A program made the translations under genes and the position numbers. Positions 35,477 through 43,548 of a DNA stretch of 64,000 nt are shown here, piece by piece (within the stretch, counting starts at the first letter, position 1; every line of letters starts with the position of its first letter). The notes beneath the pieces are model-generated. The model saw only the letters and a program-made list of their open reading frames with translations, was not told the DNA's origin and ran no database searches. The DNA comes from Mayfieldus sp038040285 (lineage in GTDB: Bacteria > Actinomycetota > Thermoleophilia > Solirubrobacterales > 70-9), in assembly GCA_038040285.1 (NCBI GenBank), contig JBBPIN010000005.1, positions 1-64,000 on the forward strand, given 5' to 3'.

Positions 35477-35557
35477 TCCTGGTCAACTCCCTCGGTCGAT
35501 CGGGTTGCTCGCGGAGGATATACCCGGCCGACCCTTGGACCACTCGCCGCGCGAGCC

Positions 35558-37108
35558 TCAATTCGACGGATTGGCCGCGGCACGGGCCGCCGCCCCCTGG
35601 GCGAGCACGTCGCGGGAGACGAATCCCGTGTAGTGATCGAGCAACTGATGCCATGACACCGCCACTGGGCGTGGCGCCACGTAGCGGGTCAACGTCACCG
35701 TGTGCTCGCTCACCTGCCCCGCGGGACGGAAGGGGCGGGGCAAGCCGGTCGCCCGACGCGCCCGGGGGACCCCGATGCTGACCACGTCGACCTCCCTGAC
35801 CGGCATCGGGGGCCGCGGAGAGTGCAGCTCGATGGTTCGATCGGGCAGGTAATAGAGCAGCGGCACAGCGCCCTGGCCCGAGGTGACGATCTCCCGTGGC
35901 CCCGACGGCGAGCCGAGGTCGGCCGCGACGTCGCGCCAATCGGCGCGCTGCAATCGCGGCCGCAGGTCGACGTAGACGGCGAACGCAAGCCAGTAGGCGA
36001 TCAGAATCGCGCCAATCCCGAGCCCAAGGCGGCCCGAGCCGCGGCTGGCAAGCCCGATCGCCGCCGCGACCAACAGAGGGATCAGCGCCGGCAGCAGGTT
36101 CCGGTCCAGCACGAAGTCCTGGCCGACGGCCATGGCGGCCAGCCCCAGCAGCAGCGAGCCGGCCGCCACGGCCAGTGCGACCCCGGCGGCGCGCTGCTCG
36201 GACGCCGAGACGCGCCAGGCGAGCAGCGCCAGCGCCGCCGCGAGCAGCGCCAGGGGCAGCGCGGCGTAGCGCATCCGCAGCGGCTGGTTGATGAAACGCC
36301 CGGTCTCGCCGCTCACGAAGCTCCCGGCCGTCTCCTTCAGCCTGGTCAGCATCCCGAGGCGGCCAATCCAGTCTGCATGCCCGGCGTTTCCCTGGTGCAG
36401 GGCAAGCGGCGCAAGCGCCAGCGCCCCAAGGGCAACCACCGCGACCGCGATCAGTGCGGCGCCTCGGCGCCGACCGGCGCCCGCGAGCAGCAGCGCAGCC
36501 TCGATCGCAGCCGGCATCGCCCCGAAGTAGTGCGTCGCCGTCGCCAGCACCGACAGCGCCACCCACCAAAAGAGGTCCCGCCGCGCATACCCGTCGCGGG
36601 CCCTGAGGAAGAACAGGAAGCCAAGCGCGCTGAGCAGGACCAGCAGCGAATAGCTGCGCGCTTCCTGCGAGTACCAGATCAGGGCCGGGTTGACCGCCGC
36701 CAGCGCGGCCGCGGCGGCGCCGGCGGCGCCGCCTGCCATCCGGCGCGCGATCAGGTAGACGACCGGGATCGTCGCGACGCCGAACAACGCCGAGAGTGAG
36801 CGCAGGCCCCACTCCCCGGTGCCGAACAGCTTCGTCCAACCCCAGGCGAGCAGGTAGTAGAGCGGGGGCGTCGACTCGGTGGCCGAGACCTTGCCCAGGG
36901 TCGTGAATAGGTTGCTGTGCAGGACAACACCGGCGGTCCACGCCTCGTCGTGGTGGTAGCTCTGCATGCCGAGGGTGGAGAACCGAATCGCGGCTCCGAT
37001 GACGATCGCCGCTCCCAGCGCCCATGGCACCCACGTTGATCGGTGCCGTTCGCGCATGAAGAGGCCGGGAGGGACGCCCCTCCCTGTCACAGCGTCTGTC
37101 GAATGCAT
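35558..37108 (-). CDS. GT-C family membrane glycosyltransferase (ArnT/PMT-like)
   Basis: 516 residues from ATG 37108. Polytopic glycosyltransferase 39-type protein: the first luminal loop has the acidic motif SYHHDEAWTAGVV near residue 51 and TESTPPLYYLLAWGWTKLFG, then about ten hydrophobic helices including NPALIWYSQEARSYSLLVLL. Such enzymes transfer a sugar or mannose from a polyprenyl carrier to an acceptor in the cell envelope. Acceptor not deducible. Overlaps the lon stop by one base (TGATG), so it is coupled to lon, an unusual arrangement. Confidence 0.85.
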   Translation of the reverse strand: MHSTDAVTGRGVPPGLFMRERHRSTWVPWALGAAIVIGAAIRFSTLGMQSYHHDEAWTAGVVLHSNLFTTLGKVSATESTPPLYYLLAWGWTKLFGTGEWGLRSLSALFGVATIPVVYLIARRMAGGAAGAAAAALAAVNPALIWYSQEARSYSLLVLLSALGFLFFLRARDGYARRDLFWWVALSVLATATHYFGAMPAAIEAALLLAGAGRRRGAALIAVAVVALGALALAPLALHQGNAGHADWIGRLGMLTRLKETAGSFVSGETGRFINQPLRMRYAALPLALLAAALALLAWRVSASEQRAAGVALAVAAGSLLLGLAAMAVGQDFVLDRNLLPALIPLLVAAAIGLASRGSGRLGLGIGAILIAYWLAFAVYVDLRPRLQRADWRDVAADLGSPSGPREIVTSGQGAVPLLYYLPDRTIELHSPRPPMPVREVDVVSIGVPRARRATGLPRPFRPAGQVSEHTVTLTRYVAPRPVAVSWHQLLDHYTGFVSRDVLAQGAAARAAANPSN

Positions 37109-39558
37109 CAGCGCCCTCGAGTTGGCGGTCCGCCGTCGAGCGCCGCCTCGAGCACCTGGTCGACGTCACTCGCGTAAACGAACTGCAGCTCCTCGCGCTC
37201 GTGCTCGGGGATCTCGGCGACATCGCCCTCGTTGCGCTCCGGGACGATGATTCGCTTGATCCCGGCCCGCTGGGCGGCAAGCGACTTCTCCTTCAGTCCG
37301 CCGATCGGCAGCACCTGACCGGTGAGAGTGACCTCGCCGGTCATCGCGACCTGGTTGGAAACCGGGCGGCTGCTCACCAGCGAGGCAAGGGCCGTGACCA
37401 TCGCGACGCCAGCTGAAGGCCCATCCTTGGGGACTGCGCCGGCCGGGACGTGGATGTGGATGTCTTGGGTCTCGAACCAGTCCTCGGGCATGTCGGGGGC
37501 GATCTTGTCGAGGTTGCGCCGTACGTAGGACAGCGCCGCCTGGGCGGACTCCCTCATCACCTCGCCGAGCTGACCGGTGATCGTCAGCTTGCCCGAGCCC
37601 GGCATCGCCGTCGCCTCTACGAACAGCACCTCTCCCCCGGCCGGCGTCCAGGCGAGGCCGGTGGAGACGCCGGGATCCTTCGTGCGACGCCGCTGCTCGG
37701 CGAAGAAGCGACGCTTGCCGAGCAGCTCGCGGGCCCGCTTGGCGGAGATCCGAACCCGGTCCTTGGCCTTCCCCTCGGCGACCTGGCGGGCCACCTTGCG
37801 GCAGATCGTGCCGATCTCGCGCTCCAGGTTGCGCACCCCCGCCTCGCGCGTGTACTCCTCGATGATCGCCCTCAGCGCCGGATCGGCGAACTCGATCTGG
37901 GAGGGCTTCAGCCCGTTCTCCTTGATCTGGCGCGGGACCAGGTAGCGCTTGGCGATGTGCAGCTTCTCGTCGGTCGTGTAGCCGGCGAGCTGGATCACCT
38001 CCATGCGGTCCTGGAGGGCGGCGGGCACCGTGTCGAGGATGTTGGCCGTGGCGATGAACAGCACCTCGGAGAGGTCGAACTCGAGGTCGAGGTAGTGATC
38101 GCGGAAGGAGTCGTTCTGCGCCGGGTCAAGCACCTCGAGCATCGCGCTGGCGGGGTCGCCGCGAAAGTCGGCGCCCATCTTGTCGATCTCATCGATCATG
38201 AACACCGGGTTGCGCGATTCCGCGTCGCGCAGCGCCCGCACGATCGTGCCCGGCATCGCGCCGATGTAGGTGCGCCGATGGCCGCGAATCTCGGCTTCGT
38301 CGCGCACTCCACCCACCGAGATGCGCTCGAACTTTCGGCCCAGGGCCTTGGCGATCGAGCGTCCGAGGCTGGTTTTGCCGACCCCCGGCGGGCCGACGAA
38401 GCAAAGGATCGGCCCATGGGAGGAGGGGTTGAGCTTGCGAACCGCCAGGTACTCGAGGATGCGGTCCTTGACCTTCTCGAGGTCGTAATGGTCCTCGTCG
38501 AGAACCTCCCGCGCGTGCTCGATGTCGAGGTTGTCCTCGGTTCGCTCACTCCAGGGAAGCTCGACCAGCCACTCGAGATAGGTGCGGATCACCCCGTACT
38601 CGGCGGCGGCAGGCGGCAGCCGCTCGAGCCGTGACAGCTCCCGCTCGGCCGCCTTGCGGGCATGCTCGGGGAGGTCCGCTTGCTCGATGCGATCGCGCAG
38701 CTCGTTGATCTCCGCCTGCTGCTCGTCGCCCTCCCCCAGCTCCGTCTGGATCGCCTTCAGCTGCTCGCGCAATAGGTACTCGCGCTGACCCTTGTCGACC
38801 TCCGACTGGACCTGGGACTGGATCTGGGTGCCGAGCCGCACCACCTCCAGCTCGCGGGCGAGGATCTCGGAAAGGCGTCGCATCCGCTTCGCCACGTCGG
38901 CCTCTTCGAGCAGCTCCTGCTTCTCGGCGAACGGGATTCGCAGCGCGCCGGCAATCAGATGGCTGAGCGTCGAGGGTTCGTCGACGTTGGTGACCGCCAT
39001 CTGCAGCTCCTCTGGCAGGTAGGGGATCTGCTCGATGATCTCCGAGAAGGTGCTTTGCACGTTGCGCGTCAGCGCCTGCAGCTCTTGGCTCGGTTCGAGG
39101 TGGTCGGGCATCTCGCTGACCCGCGCCACCAGGTAGGGCTCGGTTTGCACGAAGTCGCCGATCCCGACCCGCTGGGTGCCCTGGACGAGGATGCGGATCG
39201 TCCCGTCCGGCACCTTGAGCATCCGGGCGACAACCCCGGCGACGCCGACCTTGTAGAGGTCCTCGGGACCGGGCTCCTCCTTCTCGGGGTCTGCCGAGGC
39301 GACCATAGCCAGCATCCGGTTGCCGGCCAGAACGTCGTCGACCAGCTGGATCGAGCGCTGCTGACCGACCGCGAGCGGGGTCAACGTGTCGGGGAAGGTG
39401 ACCATCTCCCGCAGCGGCAAGATCGGAAGCGTCTGAGGGAGCGGCTCCTCGAAGTGGATCGCCTGCTCGGTTTCCGGCGTCTCGACCACCTCGAGGGTCG
39501 CCGCATCGGGCTCCGCCCCGAAGGCGCCCCTGCGTCCGTTGCCTTCGCTCTCGGTCAT
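37108..39558 (-). CDS. lon: ATP-dependent protease La (Lon)
   Basis: 816 residues from ATG 39558; the open frame further upstream is non-homologous and overlaps hsp20. N-terminal substrate domain PILPLREMVTFPDTLTPLAVG; AAA+ module with Walker A FVGPPGVGKTS and FMIDEIDKMG; sensor DRMEVIQLAGYTTDEK; protease domain with the Ser-Lys dyad in PKDGPSAGVAM and PIGGLKEKSLAAQRAG. Degrades misfolded and regulatory proteins. It follows hsp20 by one base, giving an hsp20-lon protein-quality-control operon. Confidence 0.97.
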   Translation of the reverse strand: MTESEGNGRRGAFGAEPDAATLEVVETPETEQAIHFEEPLPQTLPILPLREMVTFPDTLTPLAVGQQRSIQLVDDVLAGNRMLAMVASADPEKEEPGPEDLYKVGVAGVVARMLKVPDGTIRILVQGTQRVGIGDFVQTEPYLVARVSEMPDHLEPSQELQALTRNVQSTFSEIIEQIPYLPEELQMAVTNVDEPSTLSHLIAGALRIPFAEKQELLEEADVAKRMRRLSEILARELEVVRLGTQIQSQVQSEVDKGQREYLLREQLKAIQTELGEGDEQQAEINELRDRIEQADLPEHARKAAERELSRLERLPPAAAEYGVIRTYLEWLVELPWSERTEDNLDIEHAREVLDEDHYDLEKVKDRILEYLAVRKLNPSSHGPILCFVGPPGVGKTSLGRSIAKALGRKFERISVGGVRDEAEIRGHRRTYIGAMPGTIVRALRDAESRNPVFMIDEIDKMGADFRGDPASAMLEVLDPAQNDSFRDHYLDLEFDLSEVLFIATANILDTVPAALQDRMEVIQLAGYTTDEKLHIAKRYLVPRQIKENGLKPSQIEFADPALRAIIEEYTREAGVRNLEREIGTICRKVARQVAEGKAKDRVRISAKRARELLGKRRFFAEQRRRTKDPGVSTGLAWTPAGGEVLFVEATAMPGSGKLTITGQLGEVMRESAQAALSYVRRNLDKIAPDMPEDWFETQDIHIHVPAGAVPKDGPSAGVAMVTALASLVSSRPVSNQVAMTGEVTLTGQVLPIGGLKEKSLAAQRAGIKRIIVPERNEGDVAEIPEHEREELQFVYASDVDQVLEAALDGGPPTRGR

Positions 39559-39559
39559 C

Positions 39560-40000
39560 TCACTCGCGGTCGATCGGCACCCGGCGCGCCGTCTCGGTCT
39601 GCTCGCGCAGCGGCAGCTCGATGCGCAGGACACCGTCCTCGTAGGTGGCCTTGGCGCGCTCGGGGTCGACGTCGACCTGAAGCTCGACGATGCGGCGGAA
39701 CGGGCCCGAGTCGATCTCCACCTGCTGGTAGACACGGCCCTCGGTCTCCTGCACCGGGCGCTCGCCGCTGATCGCCAGCTCGCGACCGCTGACCTCGATC
39801 GTCACCTCGCTCAGCTCCACGCCGGCTAGATCGACCTTGACGATGGCCCGCTGGGGGTCGCCGCAGTAATAGAGGTCGATCTTGGGCGAGAAGCCGCTGC
39901 TGCGGGCTCCGACCAAGCCGCGCCCCGGCCAGTCGCCGAACAACTGGTCCATCTCCCGCCGCATGCGCTCGAAGTTCGCGAACAGGTCTCGCTCGGGCAT
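39560..40000 (-). CDS. Hsp20 (alpha-crystallin) family small heat shock protein
   Basis: 146 residues from ATG 40000. The alpha-crystallin domain spans about residues 38-136: PKIDLYYCGDPQRAIVKVDL, GVELSEVTIEVSGRELAISG, SGPFRRIVELQVDVDPERAKATYEDGVLRIELP in two pieces. Family hallmark AxxxxGVL is present as ATYEDGVL. Likely holds unfolding proteins for refolding or for Lon, whose gene follows by one base. Confidence 0.93.
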   Translation of the reverse strand: MPERDLFANFERMRREMDQLFGDWPGRGLVGARSSGFSPKIDLYYCGDPQRAIVKVDLAGVELSEVTIEVSGRELAISGERPVQETEGRVYQQVEIDSGPFRRIVELQVDVDPERAKATYEDGVLRIELPLREQTETARRVPIDRE

Positions 40001-40051
40001 CGGTCAAAGATAGCCGGGCCGCTCCGCCCGCGGGTCCCGTCGCGCGGGGCC

Positions 40052-40099
40052 ACCCCCACCGTGCTCGGCCGCCTCCGCGGCACTGCGCGCGGTGGGGGT
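40052..40099. terminator. Long GC hairpin between the hydrolase and hsp20 genes
   Basis: Arms ACCCCCACCG (40052-40061) and CGGTGGGGGT (40090-40099) are perfect complements; the inner part (GGCCGC...GCGG) can pair as well. It lies downstream of the RNase Z-like gene and upstream of hsp20 (both minus). It may be a terminator of the former or a structural or regulatory element in front of the heat-shock operon; no T tract is visible. Confidence 0.5.
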
Positions 40100-40134
40100 C
40101 CCCCGCCCGCGCACCACCCGCGGATGGAACGCAG

Positions 40135-40929
40135 TTAGACCTCGTAGACGGCGCCTTCGCGAGCGATTTCGACGGGGGCACCAAAGGTTTTGGATGCCTC
40201 CTCGCGGGCCCAGTCGGCGTCCAGCTCGTCGGAGATGTGGGTGAGGACGACGCGGTGGGCGCCCGCCCGGCGGGCGTGCTCACCGGCCTCGGCGGGCGTC
40301 AGGTGACCGCGCTTCCCGGTCCGCTCGGGCCGCGGCAGGGTCGCCTCGATCAGCAGCAGGTCGGTCCCGCGTGCGAGCTCCACGAGCGCGTCGGTCGGGG
40401 AGCAGTCGGCCCCGAAGGTGAAGCGGCCGCTTCCGTTCGACGAACTGACGTCGATCGCAAAGGCTTCGGTGAAGTGCGGCACCTCGTGGAAGCGAAGGGC
40501 GATCGATCCCACCTCAACGATCGAGTCAGGCTCATATTCCTCAATCGCGAATGCGTCTTCGATCAGCTTCTCGTCCCCCCAGGAGCCCACTACACGGCGG
40601 AAGGTCTTCTCGGCTCCAGGCGGGGCTATGAGACGCGGGCGCGCCGGGTTGTCGGTTCCCGGCCATCGGTCAACGGGAACCGGCTGCTGGCGGGGAGCGA
40701 GGGTGAGCGCGTAACTGTAAGGGACGAGGTCGAGGAAGTGGTCGGCGTGCAGGTGGGAGATTGCGACCGCGTCCATGTCGACGTAGTCGCGGAACCGGCG
40801 CAGCTTCGAGAACACCCCGTTGCCGCAGTCGAGCAACACGCTGGCGTCGCCGTCCTCGACCAGGTAGCCGCTGCAGGCACCGTCAACGTCCTGCCAGGAC
40901 GGCGACTTGCCGAGAACTGTGATCCTCAT
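40135..40929 (-). CDS. MBL-fold hydrolase, RNase Z-like
   Basis: 264 residues from ATG 40929. N-terminal strand MRITVLGKSPSWQDVDGACSGYLVEDGDA, the metal motif ISHLHADHFLDL (HxHxDH), and later ligands VPHFTEAFAI, FGADCSPTDAL and VVLTHISDE. The pattern is that of the RNase Z / ElaC-like MBL group. It is short for tRNase Z and lacks a clear exosite, so it may be a phosphodiesterase of unknown substrate. Confidence 0.82.
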   Translation of the reverse strand: MRITVLGKSPSWQDVDGACSGYLVEDGDASVLLDCGNGVFSKLRRFRDYVDMDAVAISHLHADHFLDLVPYSYALTLAPRQQPVPVDRWPGTDNPARPRLIAPPGAEKTFRRVVGSWGDEKLIEDAFAIEEYEPDSIVEVGSIALRFHEVPHFTEAFAIDVSSSNGSGRFTFGADCSPTDALVELARGTDLLLIEATLPRPERTGKRGHLTPAEAGEHARRAGAHRVVLTHISDELDADWAREEASKTFGAPVEIAREGAVYEV

Positions 40930-41024
40930 GAGCCGGGTCTCCTCCGGGGTTCCGGGGCCAACCTTACCCCCGCTCGGCCAGCACGGCCCCCAGTTAGGGT
41001 CGGTCGATCAGATCTTGCGGCCGG

Positions 41025-41249
41025 TTAGACCCGTCCCGCGAGCCTTGCGCCTGCCTCGACGCGGCCCGTCCAGCGGGGGCTGCGCATCAGCAGCACCGGC
41101 TGGCGCGGTGGCACCAGACCTTCGGGACGGTCGGGGCGAAAGGTCGCGCACGGCTCATCCAACTCAAGGGAGCAGAGCAGGTTCTTGCGGAAGTAGCAGT
41201 CCTCGCAGCTGGGTGCCTTCACCCGTGCTCGCCCCGCGGTCTTTGCCAA
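41025..41249 (-). CDS. Small Cys4 protein
   Basis: 74 residues from TTG 41249 (start uncertain, longer frames reach 41357). Contains four cysteines spaced as SCEDCYFRKNLLCSLELDEPC, followed by a conserved-looking TFRPDRPEGL. The spacing suggests a zinc-binding knuckle. No function known. Divergent from the fatty-acid-hydroxylase gene. Confidence 0.5.
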   Translation of the reverse strand: MAKTAGRARVKAPSCEDCYFRKNLLCSLELDEPCATFRPDRPEGLVPPRQPVLLMRSPRWTGRVEAGARLAGRV

Positions 41250-41397
41250 TCTCGTCCGGTCCTCTCTCCGATTTGAAATCACTGGCCCGGGCCTTGGCGC
41301 CGAGCCGGCGGCGATAATGGCACGCTTTCGCGAAGGCTTCAGGGGGCATTCGCGCAAATCGCTGAGTCTTCTTCACGGGCTACTATTTTTCGTACAG

Positions 41398-42033
41398 ATG
41401 GCAAACGGCAACCAGCAGCGAACCGAGCAGCTAGCGGCCTCCCCGCAGCTCTTCGACAGCGCCTTTCTGAACTTCTTCTCCCGGGTCCACCCCTCGATCC
41501 CGGCGATCATCTTCGTCCCGGTGGTCGCAACCATGGAGTGGCTCGGAGCTGACCGCGGCCTCGCGGCACTGGAGCTGATCGCGCTGACGATCGGCGGGCT
41601 CGGCATCTGGACCCTGACCGAGTACTGGCTGCACCGCCTGTTCTTTCACTGGGAGCCCGACAACGACGCCGGGCGCCGGATGCACTTCATCATCCACGGC
41701 GTTCACCACGATCATCCCAACGACCGGCTGCGCCTCGTGATGCCCCCCGCGGTCAGCATTCCGCTCGCGGCCCTCTTCTTCCTCGGCTTCAGCGCGCTCT
41801 TCGGGACGCCCGCCGCCTACCCGCTGTTCGCCGGGTTCATCGCCGGCTACCTGGGTTACGACTACATGCACTACCACGTCCATCACCACACGCCGAAGAC
41901 GAATCTGGGCAAGCAGCTCCGCGAGCAGCACATGCGCCACCACTTCCAGGACCACCGATTCGGATTCGGCGTCTCCTCACCGCTCTGGGACGTCGTGTTC
42001 CGCACCCTTCCGCGGCTGCGCAAGAACCCCTAA
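41398..42033 (+). CDS. Fatty acid hydroxylase/sterol desaturase family protein
   Basis: 211 residues from ATG 41398; no Shine-Dalgarno is seen and the start is uncertain (frame open from 41317). Membrane di-iron enzyme: histidine clusters WLHRLFFHWEP (HxxxxH), IHGVHHDHPNDR (HxxHH), YMHYHVHHHTP and EQHMRHHFQDH are arranged as in fatty-acid 2-hydroxylases. About four hydrophobic segments flank them. Expected reaction: oxygen-dependent hydroxylation of an acyl or carotenoid-like lipid. Confidence 0.85.
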   Translation: MANGNQQRTEQLAASPQLFDSAFLNFFSRVHPSIPAIIFVPVVATMEWLGADRGLAALELIALTIGGLGIWTLTEYWLHRLFFHWEPDNDAGRRMHFIIHGVHHDHPNDRLRLVMPPAVSIPLAALFFLGFSALFGTPAAYPLFAGFIAGYLGYDYMHYHVHHHTPKTNLGKQLREQHMRHHFQDHRFGFGVSSPLWDVVFRTLPRLRKNP

Positions 42034-42045
42034 CCCCTGTCCCCT
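42025..42045. repeat. Heptamer repeat between two convergent stop codons
   Basis: Three tandem units AACCCCT, AACCCCT, GTCCCCT. The first unit carries the TAA stop of the fatty-acid-hydroxylase gene (42031-42033) and the end of the array the CTA that is the stop (TAG) of the dehydrogenase on the other strand. Confidence 0.8.
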
Positions 42046-42994
42046 AGACAACGCGATTGGGCAGCGCGCGCCCGTCGAGGAAGGCGATCACGTTGTCAGC
42101 GACGGTGCGAGCCATGGCGTCGCGGGCCCTGACCGTCGCCGAACCGATGTGGGGCGCGAGCACCGCCCGCGGTGCCTCCAGGATCTCGGCCGGGACCCGC
42201 GGCTCGTCCTCGTAGACGTCGAGGCCCACGGCGCCGAGGTGGCCCTCGCGCAGCGCCGCCGCGACCGCGACCAGATCGACGAGCGACCCGCGCGCGGTGT
42301 TGACCAGCACCGCCCGCTCCCCCACCAGCCGCAGAGCGTCGGCGTCGATCAGGTGGTGGGTCTCGGGGCTGGCCGGCGCGTGCAGGCTGACGACGTCGGA
42401 GCGCCGCAACAGTTCGTCCAGCTCCACGCGGGTGGCTCCCAGCCGCGCCTCCGCATCCGGCTTCGGGGACCGGGCCATGTAGAGCAGCTCGACCCCGAAG
42501 CCGGCGAGCAGCTCTGCGTAGCGGCCGCCGATCCGCCCCAGGCCGACCACGCCCACGGTGGCGCCGCTCAGCTCCAGGCCGCGGTAGGCGGCCGGGTCCC
42601 AACCCTGCCAGACGCCGGCACGCAGGTCGCGCTCGGCCTCGCTCAGGAACCTAGCCGCCGCCAGGCTGAGGGTTAGCGCCAGCTCGGCGGTGGCGTTGGT
42701 GAGCACGTCGGGTGTGTTGGTGACCGCAACGCCGCGCCGCCGGCACTCCTCGATGTCGACGTTGTCGTAGCCGACCGCGAAGTTGGCGACCAGCCGCAGC
42801 CCCGGCCCGGCCGCGTCGAGCAGCTCGGCATCGACGCCGACGCTGGGATCCGCCACCAGAACGTCGGCGCCCGCGGCGATCTCCCGCATCCGGTCCGATG
42901 TCGCATCTGGGCCGCCCGCCCGCACCTCGGCCCGCTCCTGGAGCGGCTCGAGGCCGGCAGGCAGGAGGATCCGTGCGATCGCGACCACGCTCAT
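42044..42994 (-). CDS. D-isomer-specific 2-hydroxyacid dehydrogenase
   Basis: 316 residues from ATG 42994. NAD(P)-binding Rossmann motif VGVVGLGRIGGRYAELL, RYDNVDIEECRRRGVAV-type substrate segment (seen as GYDNVDIEECRRRG), catalytic Arg in LVNTARGSLVD, and Glu and His in VYEDEPRVP and LAPHIGSAT. Most similar in plan to glyoxylate/hydroxypyruvate reductases; serine-pathway SerA is less likely because no ACT domain is present. Confidence 0.9.
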   Translation of the reverse strand: MSVVAIARILLPAGLEPLQERAEVRAGGPDATSDRMREIAAGADVLVADPSVGVDAELLDAAGPGLRLVANFAVGYDNVDIEECRRRGVAVTNTPDVLTNATAELALTLSLAAARFLSEAERDLRAGVWQGWDPAAYRGLELSGATVGVVGLGRIGGRYAELLAGFGVELLYMARSPKPDAEARLGATRVELDELLRRSDVVSLHAPASPETHHLIDADALRLVGERAVLVNTARGSLVDLVAVAAALREGHLGAVGLDVYEDEPRVPAEILEAPRAVLAPHIGSATVRARDAMARTVADNVIAFLDGRALPNRVV

Positions 42995-43126
42995 CGCGTA
43001 CTCACATCCGTACAAATTCCACTGTCACATATGGCCGAAGTGCTAATCCACACACAGTTCACAAACACACACATTCATCTGTCCTCTAGTCTGCTTGTTG
43101 TAGGCACTTCCCGGAGAGAGGAAACC

Positions 43127-43483
43127 ATGGCGGACACCAGCAACGTACTCAACGAGGCCAGGGCGCTGGTCCAAAAGCGCCTTCGGGAGCTCGACCAGGA
43201 GCGGGCTCGCCTCGAGCGCGCGCTCGCCGATCTAACCGGAGGCCGCGTGGGTCGCCGCCGCCCCGGGCGCCCGCCTGGTTCAGGCGGAGGACGCCGAAAG
43301 CGACGCGGCGGGACCCGCGGCGCTCAGGCGGTAAAGATCGTCAACTCCAACCCCGGCATCACCGCATCGGAGATAGCCAAGCGGATGAAGATCAAGCCCA
43401 ACTACCTCTACCGCGTGATGGGCGACCTTCAAAAGGAAGGCCAGGTCCGCAAGAAGGGCGGCGGGTACCACCCCGCCAAGTGA
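43127..43483 (+). CDS. Small coiled-coil, AT-hook and winged-helix DNA-binding protein
   Basis: 118 residues from ATG 43127 with GAGAGGAAACC upstream. N-terminal helix NEARALVQKRLRELDQER followed by ARLERALADL is a coiled-coil dimerisation segment. Next comes an Arg/Gly/Pro-rich linker VGRRRPGRPPGSGGGRRKR containing the GRP core of AT-hooks. The C-terminus is a winged helix: AVKIVNSNPGITASEIAKRM, KPNYLYRVMGDLQKEGQVRK and KGGGYHP. This is probably a nucleoid-associated or global regulator. Its promoter region is unusually AT-rich. Confidence 0.75.
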   Translation: MADTSNVLNEARALVQKRLRELDQERARLERALADLTGGRVGRRRPGRPPGSGGGRRKRRGGTRGAQAVKIVNSNPGITASEIAKRMKIKPNYLYRVMGDLQKEGQVRKKGGGYHPAK

Positions 43484-43489
43484 GGTTGG

Positions 43490-43540
43490 GCGGCGACGTT
43501 GCGTCGCCGCAGAGGCATGTCAGGCCGCGAAGCGGCCGCA
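43490..43540. repeat. Two-hairpin covarying element, copy 1
   Basis: 51 bases: stem I GCGGCGACG-TTG-CGTCGCCGC (9 bp), a 12-base linker AGAGGCATGTCA, stem II GGCCGC-GAA-GCGGCC (6 bp), then GCA. It begins 7 bases after the stop of the winged-helix gene and ends 9 bases before the mdh stop, so it lies between two convergent genes. A second copy with the same lengths lies at 47669-47719. Confidence 0.9.
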
Positions 43541-43548
43541 TTGGTGTT

